Source: Emiliania huxleyi CCMP1516 (taxonomy: Eukaryota; Haptophyta; Isochrysidales; Noelaerhabdaceae). Taken from it: DNA of 64,000 nucleotides. Location: the NCBI RefSeq assembly GCF_000372725.1, contig NW_005202303.1:2418-66417 (forward strand), in the 5' to 3' direction. The notes beneath the pieces are model-generated. The model was not told where the DNA came from, searched no databases, and worked only from the letters and a program-made list of their open reading frames with translations. A program made the translations under genes and the position numbers. Below are positions 10,181 through 20,615 of the stretch, one piece after another (position 1 is the stretch's first letter; the number at the start of each line of letters is the position of its first letter).

Positions 10181-10558
10181 CTCGTAAGGCTCTTACTTGC
10201 TGAGTATAGTTCTACGGTACATTTATCTCATATAGTTCTACGGTACATTTATCTCAACGGGGCAAGGGCCCGTTCACCAGAGACGGTCCGTCACTAGAGA
10301 CGAGGAAGAACCGGCACCGTGCGGGACCAGCGCCACAGACTCCCTCGAAGTCGAGAGTCGTCTCTGGTCTCTCTCTCGACCTCTCTCGGTCGGTTGCGTC
10401 GCCACGCCTCTCACTATCAGGGACACACAAGCTTCGTCACAACTCACAGACAGAACAGCAGACAGGTTCACACGAAAGGTCCAGGCACGCAGCCACCCGC
10501 TCTTGTTCTGGAGCCCTCCGCTGTGGACGCGCGTGCCTCGCCGGCCCCTGGAAGACGG
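10181..10558. other. Intergenic, no gene seen
   Basis: The convergent ends of the helical-repeat gene and the aldehyde dehydrogenase. A short direct repeat (TATAGTTCTACGGTACATTT, twice at 10205-10255) is the only structure noticed. Confidence 0.6.
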
Positions 10559-13187
10559 CTACCCATGGTACGCCTTCCATGAGTAGCCCGGCTGCCTGGC
10601 GCTCGTGACGGTCTTGTGGCGCAAGTACTCGTGGAGCCCCGCCTCGCCGTACTCGAAGCCGAAGCCGCTCGCCTTCCACCCTCCAAACGGCGTCTGCGCC
10701 CACAGCGCCTGGTTGCAGTTGACCCAGACGTTGCCCGCGTCGAGTTGCGCCGCGACCCTGTCGGCGCGCGCCTCGTCTGCAGAGAGAACGGCGTGGCCGA
10801 GGCCGTAGGGCGAGTCGTTAGCGAGCCGGACCGCCTCCTCCTCGGTCTTGAAGGTGCGGACGCACAGAACGGGCCCGAAGATCTCCTCGCACCTAATCTC
10901 GGCAAGCCCCGGATCGGTCGCTGGTGATCTCCGCGCAGCGCGGGACCCGAGCTCTCAGCCTCGCGCCACGCGGAGCTGCCGACCGGGACGTTGTTCAGGA
11001 TGGTTGGCTTTACGTAGTATCCGCCCTCCAGCCCCGGCACGTCCGGCGGCCCGGAGCCCCCAACGAGTACCTCCACCCCCTCGCCTGTGAGCAGCTCGGG
11101 CGGTGAGCCGCGCCTCTTTTCGCCTCCCGAAGAAAGCACGGCGGCGGCTCGCCCTCGGCCTTCCGCACGGCGGCGGCGATGCGATCGCGCTGCGTGGCAG
11201 AGATGACGGGGCCCATCTGGGTGCCTTCGGCCTTCGGATCGCCGACGCGCAGCGCGACGGTGGTCTCTTCAAGGGCCTTGAGAAGCTCCGTAGCGATAGA
11301 CTCGTGCACCAGCAGCCGCGACGTGGCGGAGCAGACCTGGCGGGCGGGCGACTTCCGTGAGCTTTCCGTGAGCTTTCCGTGAGCACTCCGTGTACACTCC
11401 GTGAGCTGTCCGTGAGCTTTCTGGAGCGCGCGCGCGGTGTCGGAGAGCATGCTCGCCATGGCCCACATCCTCGCTCAAGTCTCGGCCGATCTCCGGCGCC
11501 ATGGAGCTGCCCCTGTGAGCTCTCGTGTCCAGCAGTCCGGACCCAGTGATACGGCCGGTGGCAGTGTGGCCTCGTGTCGGCTCCCGAGCCACTCGTGCGC
11601 AGCGTGTGTGTGGAGTAGTGTGTGCGCGTGGGCCCGTCCTCTGTGCTAGGGCGTGTGTAAGACTGGCTGACTGACTGAATGATCTCCGCGGCGGCGCCCA
11701 CACTCATGCGCTTAAGGGGATGTGGAGCGCGGTGCGCCCCGTGTGCGCTCTCTTCTTGCAGCGTGGTGGTGTTGCGGGTGTGCGGAGGGCGCGCGGGCTG
11801 GGCCGTGGTCACCAGGGCTGGTGCAGCCGAGTCTCTCGCAAGTCGCATCGCGGCGCGATGGACAGAGATATGGACCACTCACTGGCTGACTGACTGATCT
11901 CCGGCTGCGTGTCCGTGCGACAGTGCCGTATCTCCCCATATCTCTCCACATCTCCCCACATCTCCCCATATCTCGCGTGTCTGTGCGACGGAGCCGTGTG
12001 ACGGCGCCGTGTGACGGCGTGGCTGCGGTCTATGGGGAGATATGACCTCGAGCACGCCTCGCCGCTGCTCACGGTGAGATATGGGGAGATATGGGGAGAT
12101 ATGGGGAGATATCACCTGCCCGGCGGCAGAGAAGATGCCGACCATGGCCCAGTCGACAGCAGCGTCGATTGACGCGTCCTCAAAGACTAGGAGCGCGCCC
12201 TTCCCGCCGAGCTCGAGCGAGCTCCGCCGCAGCTTGTTCGCCGAGCAATGGAGCAGCGCGCTCCCGGCGGCGGAGGACCCAGTGAAGGACAGCAGGTCGA
12301 GCCTATCCGCGACGCTTCCGAGAAGGTTCCGAGAAGGTTCCAAGAAGGGGCCGAGGGCAGTCCGCCTCTCGAGCCGTGGGTGGTTGGTCAGGCAGTCGGC
12401 GCCGCCCTCTTTGCCGTCGGGCGGCCCGCCCGTGATGACGGTGAGCGCACCCTCCGGCAGACCATTCTCCCGCCCAATCTCGCCGAGCTTGAGGCAGGTC
12501 AGAGAGGCGAGCGGCGAGGGCTTCAGGAGGACGGAGCAGCCGGCAGCGAGAGCGGGAGCAACCTTGGCGGCCGCCTGCATGAGAGGATAGTTCCACGGCG
12601 TGATGGCGCCAACAACGCCGGCGGCCGCGGGCACGATGCTGGAGCGGAAGTCGCCGTCGGGCAGGGCGATCGGCGACGGCTTCAGCATCTTTGGCGCCAG
12701 CTCTGCCATGTACTCGAAGACGTCGATGCACATCTGTATGTCTCCCGCCGTCTCGCTCACGGGCTTACCGCAGTCCTGCGTGCGAAAGGCGGAGGCACGG
12801 GGGCCGTAAAGACCCTGCCGTGGGGTGCGTGACGCGAAACGCGGCTTAATATGGCGGCTCCAAGCGTGCAGGGATCGGGGTTGAGTGGATACGGTCGCTG
12901 ACCTGGGACTCGAGCTCCGCGAGCTCGTCCTTTCTCTCGGTGAGCGCCGCCGCGATGCCGAGCAACGACTCGGCCCGCTGGTCCACTGCATCCGCCTTTG
13001 ACCATCCCGACGCCTGCACGCTGGCGGCAGCCTCGACGGCAGCCTCGACGTCAGCGACGGTGGCGTCGGGAATCTCGGTAAAGACCTTGCCGTCGCGAGG
13101 CGAGTAGACGGGTATAGCGCTCGCCGCGCGCGCTCGGGAGAAGCCGAGCGCGCGAACGCGGCCGAGATGAGAGACGGTCCGCAACAT
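10559..13187 (-). CDS. NAD(P)-dependent aldehyde dehydrogenase (betaine-aldehyde-type)
   Basis: Oxidises an aldehyde to the acid; sequence style is closest to betaine/aminoaldehyde dehydrogenases. Exon 1 13187-12903 ([20 protein letters not shown], a likely mitochondrial presequence) joins an exon from 12775 in phase to give [16 protein letters not shown]. Landmarks: [20 protein letters not shown] (cofactor fold), [11 protein letters not shown], the catalytic Glu in LELGGK, the catalytic Cys in [25 protein letters not shown] and the C-terminal [17 protein letters not shown]. The stop is at 10559. The intron before LDLLSFTGS is bounded by GGCTCGA at both ends and is a multiple of three, so it also reads through. 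The intron near 11350-12110 is filled with minisatellites. Exact borders near 10900-11140 are unsure. Confidence 0.88.
11340..12117 (-). repeat. Long ALDH intron with tandem arrays
   Basis: Between the FSAAGQ and VCSATSR exons. It contains a GTGAGCTTTCC-type array (11358-11440) and two ATCTCCCCATATC arrays (11932-11975, 12078-12115). The same two array types recur in introns of other genes here. Confidence 0.65.
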
Positions 13188-13468
13188 TTTCGGGCCTGTG
13201 TCGGTGGAGACTTGTTCACACCGGTATGCCTTGCTCCTTTAGGTGCTCTTAATACGTTCTGATTCTTGTGCTGATACTTGCGTCCGAGACTGCTTGTGTT
13301 AGCCCTGTGGGTTTTCTTTTGCCCTCGGTGTCCTGTCTCGGTGCGCCTGCCTTGGTTGGACCAGCCGCCTGCCTCCCCATGTGGTGATTGTTGTTCATAA
13401 CGATATCCCTACAACCACGATCGATGCGAGGACGCAAGCCCACACCAAACTCGGCCATTCCAACGGCC

Positions 13469-13580
13469 AGACCGCTCGCTTAAGGCTGATTGGCTAGACG
13501 AGCGGTCTACCCCCGACGGGGCGGCCTGGATCAACGGGGGATGACATGTTGACATCCTGCCTCCCGGCACGCCGGGAGGA
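13469..13580. other. Two strong hairpins of unknown role
   Basis: AGACCGCTCG/CGAGCGGTCT forms a 10-bp stem around a 20-nt loop (13469-13508). CCTCCCGGC/GCCGGGAGG forms a 9-bp stem (about 13560-13579). They lie between the ALDH start and a foldback element. A structured RNA or a repeat end are both possible. The rest of 13188-13742 has no supported gene. Confidence 0.4.
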
Positions 13581-13742
13581 GGTGGGTGCTCCGCCGCCGG
13601 ACCCCCCCCTCCATCACCCTCGCCCAGGGATCTACAATGCTGTCTTAAGGGGTCCGACCTGTGGGCTCTGCCTGCGCTCGGCACCGGGCACCGCCTCGGT
13701 ATACAAAATGCGCCTGCGGGCGGACCCTTACAGATCACAGAT

Positions 13743-14901
13743 CACTGGATAGGGTCGATTCCGTATGGTACGGGACCCCTCGATCGTCTCGCCCTCCCTC
13801 ACTGCACACTGGTGTGTTCATTGGGGGGGGTCATAACAAACACGGTACAGGATCGAGGTGCACGCTGCAGGAGCAGTGTCGTCCCCCCTCTCCCCAACGG
13901 CGATGGCGGTGTGACCGATCGAGCTACAAGAAAGAAGAGCTTGTTCTGCAGGATCCGGGATAGTCTGACGCACTACTTTCTACCTCGTGCCACGTCACCC
14001 TCCCCGCTGCTCGCTTGCCCGCTCTGCCCAGCCGACCGACGCCCCGCCATCCGTTGCCGTTATGCCGCCGCTCCTTACTGTCCGCCGTGCCGTCGTTCTT
14101 TACCATACCGCGCCGCCTTCCCATACTTCCTGCTTCGCGACGGGGTTTGTGTTGAGGAGTGACCCGTGCCGCCGTGTGCCCCGCAGCGGCCTCGCTGGGC
14201 CAGAAAGTCGGCCCCGAGTGCCAGCAGCAGCCTCGTTGAGCCAGAACGTCGGCTCGCGAGGTGGGTGCTAGTATGAGCCCGCTGAGGCGTAGTGCTCTTG
14301 CAGAGGCGGTTAGTGGTGCACTAACCCCGAGAAACCCTTCGGGTCACTCCTCATCGCAAACCCTGTCAGCAGTCCTCCTCCGGGAATGTACGTAAGAGCC
14401 ACGTCGAGACGGACTTCTTGAACAGCCGGGCAACATGTCTTCCTTACTATTATTAATTGATGCTTTTTGCACGGCTGAGCCCCCCCCCCCCCCTCCCCCG
14501 CGCCCACTCCCTGCCCTCTCCCGCCACGCACTCCGTCAGAGCCCCCTCCCCTCTTGCACAACAGGAATTTTGACAATTAACAAGGTTGAATGGTGGGCTT
14601 GCCCACCCCGGAGTGGTTCGATCCCACATGAATCCGAGACGGTGACGGGATGCTGGCTCTGTGGTCTCAGGCCCAGTGAGGTAGTGCACGAGACTATCCC
14701 GGATCCTGCTGAACAAGCTCCTCTTGTAGCTCGATCGGTCACACCGCCATCGCCGTCGGGGAGAGAGGGGACGACACTGCTTCGGCAGCGTGCACCTCGA
14801 TCCTGTACCGTGTTTGTTATGACCCCCCCCAATGAACACCAGTGAGGGAGGGCGAGACGATCGAGGGGTCCCGTACCATGCGGAATCGACCCTATCCGGT
14901 G
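13743..14901. mobile_element. Foldback element with ~230-bp terminal inverted repeats
   Basis: Bases 13743-13976 are the inverted copy of 14681-14901, starting with CTGGATAGGGTCGATTCCG and including the poly-G/poly-C run next to TCATAACAAACACGGTACAG. The 700-bp loop contains repeat R2 and no transposase-like ORF, so it is a non-autonomous DNA element of foldback or long-TIR MITE type. A 45-bp fragment of its end recurs at 48986-49030. No clear target duplication was found. Confidence 0.8.
13984..14407 (+). repeat. Repeat R2, copy 1
   Basis: About 97% identical by eye to 16369-16790. Inside, GGGTTTGTGTTGAGGAGTGACC is mirrored by an inverted copy near its end (CGGGTCACTCCTCATCGCAAA), so R2 is itself a foldback. 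It ends in GGGAATGTACGTAAGAGCCAC, the same end sequence (LE) found on the cargo elements at 16765 and 44960. Confidence 0.8.
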
Positions 14902-16060
14902 CTCAAGTGCTCAAGTGCTCAAGAGCCACGTACATTGAGAGAGAAAAAAACAGCTTTCCCTTCCGTCTGCGCGCACGTCCCACTTCGCGTCTTCGGACGC
15001 ATATGCAGGCGCATCATGTGCATGTTTGCTTGGTCGTTCTGGTGCTATTGGCGGGAACTGGGCTCTACTATCTGGCCAACTCCATCGACAGGATTGTGGC
15101 CAGCTTGATCGAAAAAAGTGGAACATATGCTCTGGGGACGACGGTTCGCGTATCGGATGTTCGCATATCGCTCAAGGAAGCCAAAGGCTCGATTTCCGGT
15201 CTGACCGTGGCGAATCCGAGCGGCTTCAGCGGTGAGGCAATCTCATTTCAGGATATTGTGATCAGGATTGACCCGGCATCAATCTTGTCGCGGGAGCCGA
15301 TCGTGATCACCGAGGTGACGGTGCGGTCTCCGTCGGTCAATCTGGTGCTGGGCGCAAATGGATCGACAAATATCCAGGCGCTTCTAGCAGATGATTCGGG
15401 GTCTTCGAGCAAGCCTTCGCCGTCGACGGATACCTCCGGTGGCTCCTCTTCTCGATTGCGGATCAACCGACTTGAGATCGCCGACACCAGTCTTGCGGCG
15501 GATCTCTCGGCTGTTGGCGGCAAGAACTTCAGCACCACAATCCCTGCCTTGCGGCAGTCCAATGTCGGCGGTGGGAGCGGCGCTGCACCGTATGCGCTCG
15601 CGACCACGATTGCCAAGGTTTATGTGTCGAAGGTGGGGGAGTCGGTAGCTCTTGCCGAGGCCGAGAAGCAAGTGAACAAACTCGTCGACAAGCATTTGGG
15701 CGGCGACGCCGGAAAGGCGGCCAAGGGACTATTGGGCAATATTCTCGGACAGTAAAATGGCCGCGGCAGGCGGAGCGGCTCTGGTTCGATTAAAGTTGTC
15801 GAGAAGAGGATTCTGTTTTGCCAGCTGGGGCCTTTGCAGACGATGACATTTGCGGGAGCCCGAGGCGAGCGTGAGGCTCTGCGCCGCTCATACCCTCGCG
15901 TATTCCTCTCGCGCGTCGAACGCACTCATCAACAAGCGAATGTGTGTATGTCTGGGTGTGGAGTCGCGAATCTAGGTGAGTCGCGCCATCCTCGATCGCG
16001 TGCAAAGCTCGCTTCCGAGCTCTCACGCCGCGCGTAGGGCCCTTAGGGGCCTAGAGAACA
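14902..16060 (+). mobile_element. Cargo-bearing repeat carrying an AsmA-type gene
   Basis: The left end has CAAGAGCCACGTACATTGAG and the right end TAGGGCCCTTAGGGGCCTAG then AGAACACAACCCCC. The same pair of ends encloses different ORFs at 16765-17185 and, reversed, at 44620-44985. The stretch 15980-16037 repeats the C-terminal codons (RAKLASELSRRA) of the ORF in the 44.7-kb element, so part of that element's own gene remains here. Class unknown. Confidence 0.5.
15003..15755 (+). CDS. AsmA/DUF748-like membrane-anchored protein, bacterial in style
   Basis: Intronless frame of 250 residues. It has one N-terminal membrane segment (VCLVVLVLLAGTGLYYLA), then the pattern of the bacterial AsmA/DUF748 family: VRVSDVRISLKEAKGSISGL, TVANPSGFSGEAISFQDIVI, ITEVTVRSPSVNLVL. 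The C-terminal third is a serine-rich linker, a second beta-rich piece and a helix (SVALAEAEKQVNKLVDKHLG). AsmA-like proteins act at bacterial envelopes, in lipid transport or membrane homeostasis. Base composition is lower in GC than the neighbouring genes and codons look different. It sits between the ends of a repeat that carries other cargo elsewhere. Horizontal gain from a bacterium is the simplest reading; contamination is unlikely because both flanks are local repeats. Confidence 0.7.
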   Translation: MQAHHVHVCLVVLVLLAGTGLYYLANSIDRIVASLIEKSGTYALGTTVRVSDVRISLKEAKGSISGLTVANPSGFSGEAISFQDIVIRIDPASILSREPIVITEVTVRSPSVNLVLGANGSTNIQALLADDSGSSSKPSPSTDTSGGSSSRLRINRLEIADTSLAADLSAVGGKNFSTTIPALRQSNVGGGSGAAPYALATTIAKVYVSKVGESVALAEAEKQVNKLVDKHLGGDAGKAAKGLLGNILGQ

Positions 16061-16300
16061 CAACCCCCTCTCCTTAGGGGCCTAGAGAACACAACCCCCT
16101 CTCCCTTTTCTCCCAGTAAGCTAAAAGTACGTACGGGCCTAGAGAACACAACCCCTCTCCCTTTTCTCCCAGTAAGCTAAAAGTACGTACACTTTTAGCT
16201 TACTGGGAGAAAAGTACGTACTTTTAGCTTACTGGGAGAAAAGGGAGAGGGGGTTGTGTTCTCGTACGTACTTTTAGCTTACTGGGAGAAAAGTCGCCCT
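16037..16300. repeat. Nested array of cargo-element right ends
   Basis: At least three direct and three inverted copies of the unit GAGAACACAACCCCCTCTCC with CTTTTCTCCCAGTAAGC and TAAAAGTACGTAC, forming a palindrome centred near 16190. The unit also stands at 17152-17185, 44563-44655 and 45085-45140. Confidence 0.75.
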
Positions 16301-16368
16301 CCCGCCGCCTCGCCGCTACCTCGCCCGCTCGCGCCCGACTTTCTACCTCCTCGTGAAACACCCCGCCA

Positions 16369-16790
16369 CCTCACCCTCCTGCCGCCCCGCTGCTCGCTTG
16401 CCCGCTCTGCCCAGCCGACCGGCGCCCCGCCATCCGTTGCCGTTATGCCGCCGCTCCTTACTGTCCGCCGTGCCGTCGTTCTTTACCATACCGCGCCGCC
16501 TTTCCATACTTCCTGCTTCGACGGGGTTTGTGTTGAGGAGTGACCCGTGCCGCCGTGTGCCCCGCAGCGGCCTCGCTGGGCCAGGAAGTCGGCCCCGAGT
16601 GCCAGCAGCAGCCTCGTTGAGCCAGAACGTCGGCTCGCGAGGTGGGTGCTAGTATGAGCCCGATCCGTCGCAGTGCTCTTGCAGAGGCGGTTAGTGGTGC
16701 ACTAACCCCGAGAAACCCTTCGGGTCACTCCTCATCGCAAACCCTGTCAGCAGTCCTCCTCCGGGAATGTACGTAAGAGCCACATACATT
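16369..16790 (+). repeat. Repeat R2, copy 2
   Basis: Second copy of the R2 foldback repeat, ending in GGGAATGTACGTAAGAGCCAC at 16764-16784. It runs straight into the cargo element that holds the 101-residue ORF. Confidence 0.8.
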
Positions 16791-16840
16791 GAGAGAGAGA
16801 CAAGGGAGAGAGAGGCGCGATTTCTAGGCCCTTGGGGGCC

Positions 16841-17146
16841 CTACCAATCAGCGCAGTCGGAGAAGCCGGTGAACGAATCTTCGGAGAGGATGGGGCAGTC
16901 ATCACTGCCGCGCTCACTGGGTTCGAGAGATTGTGCGAGAGATTGTGGGAGAGAGCTTGCGTCGGAGTCGTTCCTCCGCTCCCACCTGTCGAGTGCAAGC
17001 TTCAGTTCCTTGGAGTCGAGGTACCAGACGCCGTCAACCTGCCCTGCGCTCTGAGCAAAGTCGAGGGCCTTTTCCCTCTCGGCCCGAGCCTGGGCAGCAG
17101 CGGCCTGGCGTGTTGCATTCTTCTTTGCGTTTGACGGCTTCTTCAT
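16841..17146 (-). CDS. Small cargo ORF of unknown function
   Basis: 101 residues. The N-terminus is basic and alanine-rich (MKKPSNAKKNATRQAAAAQ) and probably helical; then GQVDGVWYLDSKELKLALDR; the C-terminus is acidic and serine-rich (SEDSFTGFSDCADW). It lies reversed between the LE and RE sequences shared with the elements at 14.9 and 44.7 kb. I do not recognise the family. An intact frame flanked by repeat ends suggests cargo, but chance is possible at this length. Confidence 0.4.
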   Translation of the reverse strand: MKKPSNAKKNATRQAAAAQARAEREKALDFAQSAGQVDGVWYLDSKELKLALDRWERRNDSDASSLPQSLAQSLEPSERGSDDCPILSEDSFTGFSDCADW

Positions 17147-17250
17147 ACATTGAAAAGGGAGAGGGGGTTGTGTTCTCTAGGACGTACGCATAGCACAAAC
17201 CGCCGGAACTCAAACCAAACTCGTGCGTTCTTCTCTGTGTGGTAGTCCAA

Positions 17251-18079
17251 ATGGCGTGCTGTACGAGCGCGTCGCCCATAGCTCACCTTCCGCTCGATCT
17301 CCTGGCGCACATGGCGACTCTAGGAACATCCAAGTTGGACGCGTTCCGCACCCTCACCCTCCTCTGCTCCACATCCTCCTCTTTGCTCCGCACGCTGAGG
17401 CAGGAGCGCACCGTCCATTACAAACAGAAAGCGATTTGAGGGAGGAAGCATAACACACACGCCATTCCTCTCTTGCTGCAGCAAGATGCGGTATAGTAGC
17501 AGCAAACGAGCAAAGGTCTCTCACGACATCGAAACTCTGCCAGGGCGTGGAGGCGGGGAGAAGTAGCGCAGCCCTTGCCTGACTCAGCGTGGACTGACTG
17601 ACCCCACCCTCCCCTCCCAGGAGCGGTCGAGGCTCGCGGTCGATGCGGCGGAGAGCCTCGTGCAGCGCTACCGTCGCCAGTCCAGCCGCCGGCACTGCGG
17701 CCGATTCCTTGTCGAGCTGCAGCTGCAGAGCGACGAGCTGCTCGAGCTGCTCGTGGCTCCTCCGCCGCCGTCTCCGACCGAGCTTTTGAACCTGAGCCAG
17801 TGCGGAGTCGGGCGGCTGGAGTGCTACCTGTTAGCCATTGCGCTCTCGCGCGGCCTCATGACTGGCGTCCAGGTGCTCTGGCTGCAAGATAATCAGGTTG
17901 ACGAGTGTTGCGTGCTGTGGCTGGCTCGTGGTATCGACTCCATGCCACTCAACTCTCAACTGCGCTCAATCTCCCTGGGCGCCAACCCAGCAACAACCGC
18001 GCCGTCTGCGAGGCGCGCTGTTGCCTCCCTCGAGGCCGCAGGCCGCGCACGCCGCATCAAGATCCGCCCTGCCTCGTGA
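17251..18079 (+). CDS. F-box-like protein with leucine-rich repeats
   Basis: Two exons. Exon 1 from 17251 gives SPIAHLPLDLLAHMATLG and LTLLCSTSSSLLRTLRQER, the proline-leucine start and helical pattern of an F-box. The acceptor CCTCCCAG at about 17607-17621 opens exon 2, in frame to the stop at 18079, with LRR-like segments: LNLSQCGVGRLECYLLAIAL, GVQVLWLQDNQVDECCVLWL and LRSISLGANP. F-box/LRR proteins recruit substrates to SCF ubiquitin ligases through Skp1. The donor of exon 1 is not clear (near 17430), and the F-box match is by pattern only. About 200 residues, short for the family. Confidence 0.5.
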
Positions 18080-18221
18080 GGCGGCCGTGACACAGGAGTA
18101 GTCGGAGCTTTGCCGGTTTGTTGTGCCCGCTCGAAGAGACAGCTCCACGTCGACCGCTCGAGGTGGCCAGAGCCCACACGAGGCGTTCTTTGTTTGCTCT
18201 GCCGGCCAAGGCCAAGGAAGC

Positions 18222-18457
<236 letters not shown>

Positions 18458-18691
18458 TTTTAGAAGCGAACAAGAATTTTGGCACTGACAGTGTGACTTG
18501 GGCTCGGCAGCTTGTCGACTACCAGCCGAAGCCTCTCTTGTGTGTGTGTGTGTCTTGTTGCGCCTTGCGGGGGGGGGCCGGAGATCGCGCACTAAATCGG
18601 ATTCGGTGCATGCGGCGAGGAGGCCGCGGTTGTATAAAGTTCATTCTTGTGAACAAAATACTGTCACTGTGCGATTTCGGGGCCCGGGGTT

Positions 18692-19309
18692 GTGCGTTTA
18701 TGTGAACACGTCACCGACATGTGCGAGATCGGCGGGGACCTGCAGTCCCAGCGCGATGTCCACTACGAAGTCAAGGTGCCTAGCGCCCTCACAAAGACGA
18801 GGCAGGCTGGGCAGGGCTCGGCGGCACACGGCGGATGCTGTGCGTCACTGGGCCACAAGTTTGGTTTCGGCAACACCCTCGACCAAACCTTGCTCAAGGT
18901 TCTTGGGTGCAAAGAGCGCGGCCACAAGTCACAGGGCCCGCTCGTCCATGCGACCGGTAAAGGCTGGGTCAAAGGGCACAAGGGACAGTACTACGACGCG
19001 CTCCATGTCAAGAACGGAATCGTCAGAATTTGTCTCGTCGAAAGCCAGGGCGGCATCGCGCCGCCAACCAAGAGAATCATCCACAACTTCGCCAAAGAGG
19101 TCAGCAGCCCGAGCGCCGTCGACCGCACCGACTACGGCACAGCCTCCGGCAGCGCCCGGGGCTTTGTCCAGCACCACTCGCAACAGCTCTCGCGCGCCGC
19201 CGTCTGTGGCGACGCGCAAAACATCAACAACGCTGCTCGCAACATGCGTGTCGCGCACTCATTCATGACCGGTCTCAATGCCCCACCCCCCTGCGCGCGG
19301 GCCTTCTAG
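18692..19309 (+). CDS. Unknown intact ORF, 205 residues
   Basis: Intronless frame with balanced composition. It begins MRLCEHVTDMCEIGGDLQSQ, continues with VHYEVKVPSALTK, a glycine/histidine-rich middle (CASLGHKFGFGNTLDQ, CKERGHKSQGPLVHATGKG), a hydrophobic strand (KNGIVRICLVESQGG), and ends in basic helical segments (ATGSARGF-like, NINNAARNMRVAHSFM). The HEVKVP strand followed by conserved K/H residues recalls nuclease-like folds, but I cannot assign a family. Upstream, GGGGTTGTGCGTTTATGTGA is shared with 37405-37425, and an R1 repeat abuts the 3' end, so it may belong to a mobile element. Confidence 0.5.
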   Translation: MRLCEHVTDMCEIGGDLQSQRDVHYEVKVPSALTKTRQAGQGSAAHGGCCASLGHKFGFGNTLDQTLLKVLGCKERGHKSQGPLVHATGKGWVKGHKGQYYDALHVKNGIVRICLVESQGGIAPPTKRIIHNFAKEVSSPSAVDRTDYGTASGSARGFVQHHSQQLSRAAVCGDAQNINNAARNMRVAHSFMTGLNAPPPCARAF

Positions 19310-19389
19310 GCCCGCGGGTAGTCTCCCCCCATTCCCAGGGCCTCCAGGGCTCGCACCTCAACCTCTCACAGACCAGCGCACAGCGCCAT

Positions 19390-19612
19390 AGGACGTAGGT
19401 AGGTAGGTAGAAAGGTGAAGAACAGCCAGGGGCTCGGACTGGACACCAACGCGGTATGGGTGGACGCTGGACAGATGATGACGACACGCACGAGCGACAC
19501 ACAGACACAAACAAGCTCACAAGACACACAGCCAGCGGGCTGCCACACACCCTGAGTCGGCTTACACATAACTCAAGGCCATATCCTCCCTGTCGCCCCC
19601 CCCAGCACTCCA
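19390..19612 (+). repeat. Dispersed repeat R1 (forward copy)
   Basis: Begins with (TAGG)n and matches 9093-9312 almost throughout, differing by small indels (the CAGCCTGC segment is absent here). The remaining 19613-19975 shows no gene. Confidence 0.8.
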
Positions 19613-20053
19613 CGGTACCAAGAGTACAAACAAGGGCACAACGACACAACAGACGACAGGAAGTGACATGCGAGGCTAGAGCAGGCTTGCTCTACCTCCA
19701 GCAATCTCTCCGGCCGGCGAGGCACGGACGAGACCGTGTGTGGGGTCTAGTGAGGTGTCTATGGACGCCCTCCTCAGAGGCTAGCTGCCTACTGCTAGCC
19801 CTATCTCGCACTCACAGGCGATGACAATCCAATGTGTGAGTGTATGCAAGCAGAGGCGCGTGTGCTAATTCTAGGCCGCACGTCGTGGCACTATGACGGA
19901 GGTAGACGTGCGACCGCAGCGCGCCCACCACGTATTTTCTTCTCAATAACAAGGCTGTGAACAAAATAAGAGAAGGTGGAAGGCTCCATGAACTCGCACT
20001 CGCAGGCGACTGCTGGCAGGCGAGTGCCTGTTCGCCTTTCGCGTCCACTCAGC

Positions 20054-20532
20054 ATGGGCCAGCTTGTCGGCATCGTCGTGACGCTCGCCTCGCTGGCTGT
20101 CACCAGTGGCGTTGCCTACTCGCCCGAGGGCCTTCAGCGCCGCCTCGACAAGGCGAAACGGCCCACCAGTTGGCAGAAGCGGCTTGACAAGGCTCTCACA
20201 ACTGCTTGGGTGACCCCCCTGAGTGCGTGTGCTCACGTCTCCTCTGACTTGCGCAGGCTCTCCTCGACGTCGACAAGAACCCGCAGCAGCGAATCCGCCT
20301 GCTGCAGAAGGTGGCCGGGGATGGCAAGAAAATCGTCAGTGACGTGCGGGTCGCGGCGGCCGAAGTTCAAGAGAAGGGGATCGGCAAGGGCCACCCGCTC
20401 CTCCTTGACCTCCTTTTTCCCGACGGCACGACGGCCAGGTCGGATCTCGAGGGCCTCGTCGCGCTGCGGAAGCAGCTGCCGGAGCTCACCAAAGGACTGG
20501 CGCCACCGACAGTGGAGCAGCTCAGGTGCCTG

Positions 20533-20615
<83 letters not shown>

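Noticed and set aside
14600-14690. tRNA gene (GGTTCGATCCC looks like a T-loop)
   Set aside because: The T-stem pairs only about four bases and no acceptor, D or anticodon arm can be drawn around it; it lies in the loop/TIR of a foldback element.
15003-15755. Bacterial contamination of the assembly
   Set aside because: The gene lies between repeat ends that recur elsewhere in this window, and eukaryotic genes stand on both sides; a mis-join is still possible but less likely.
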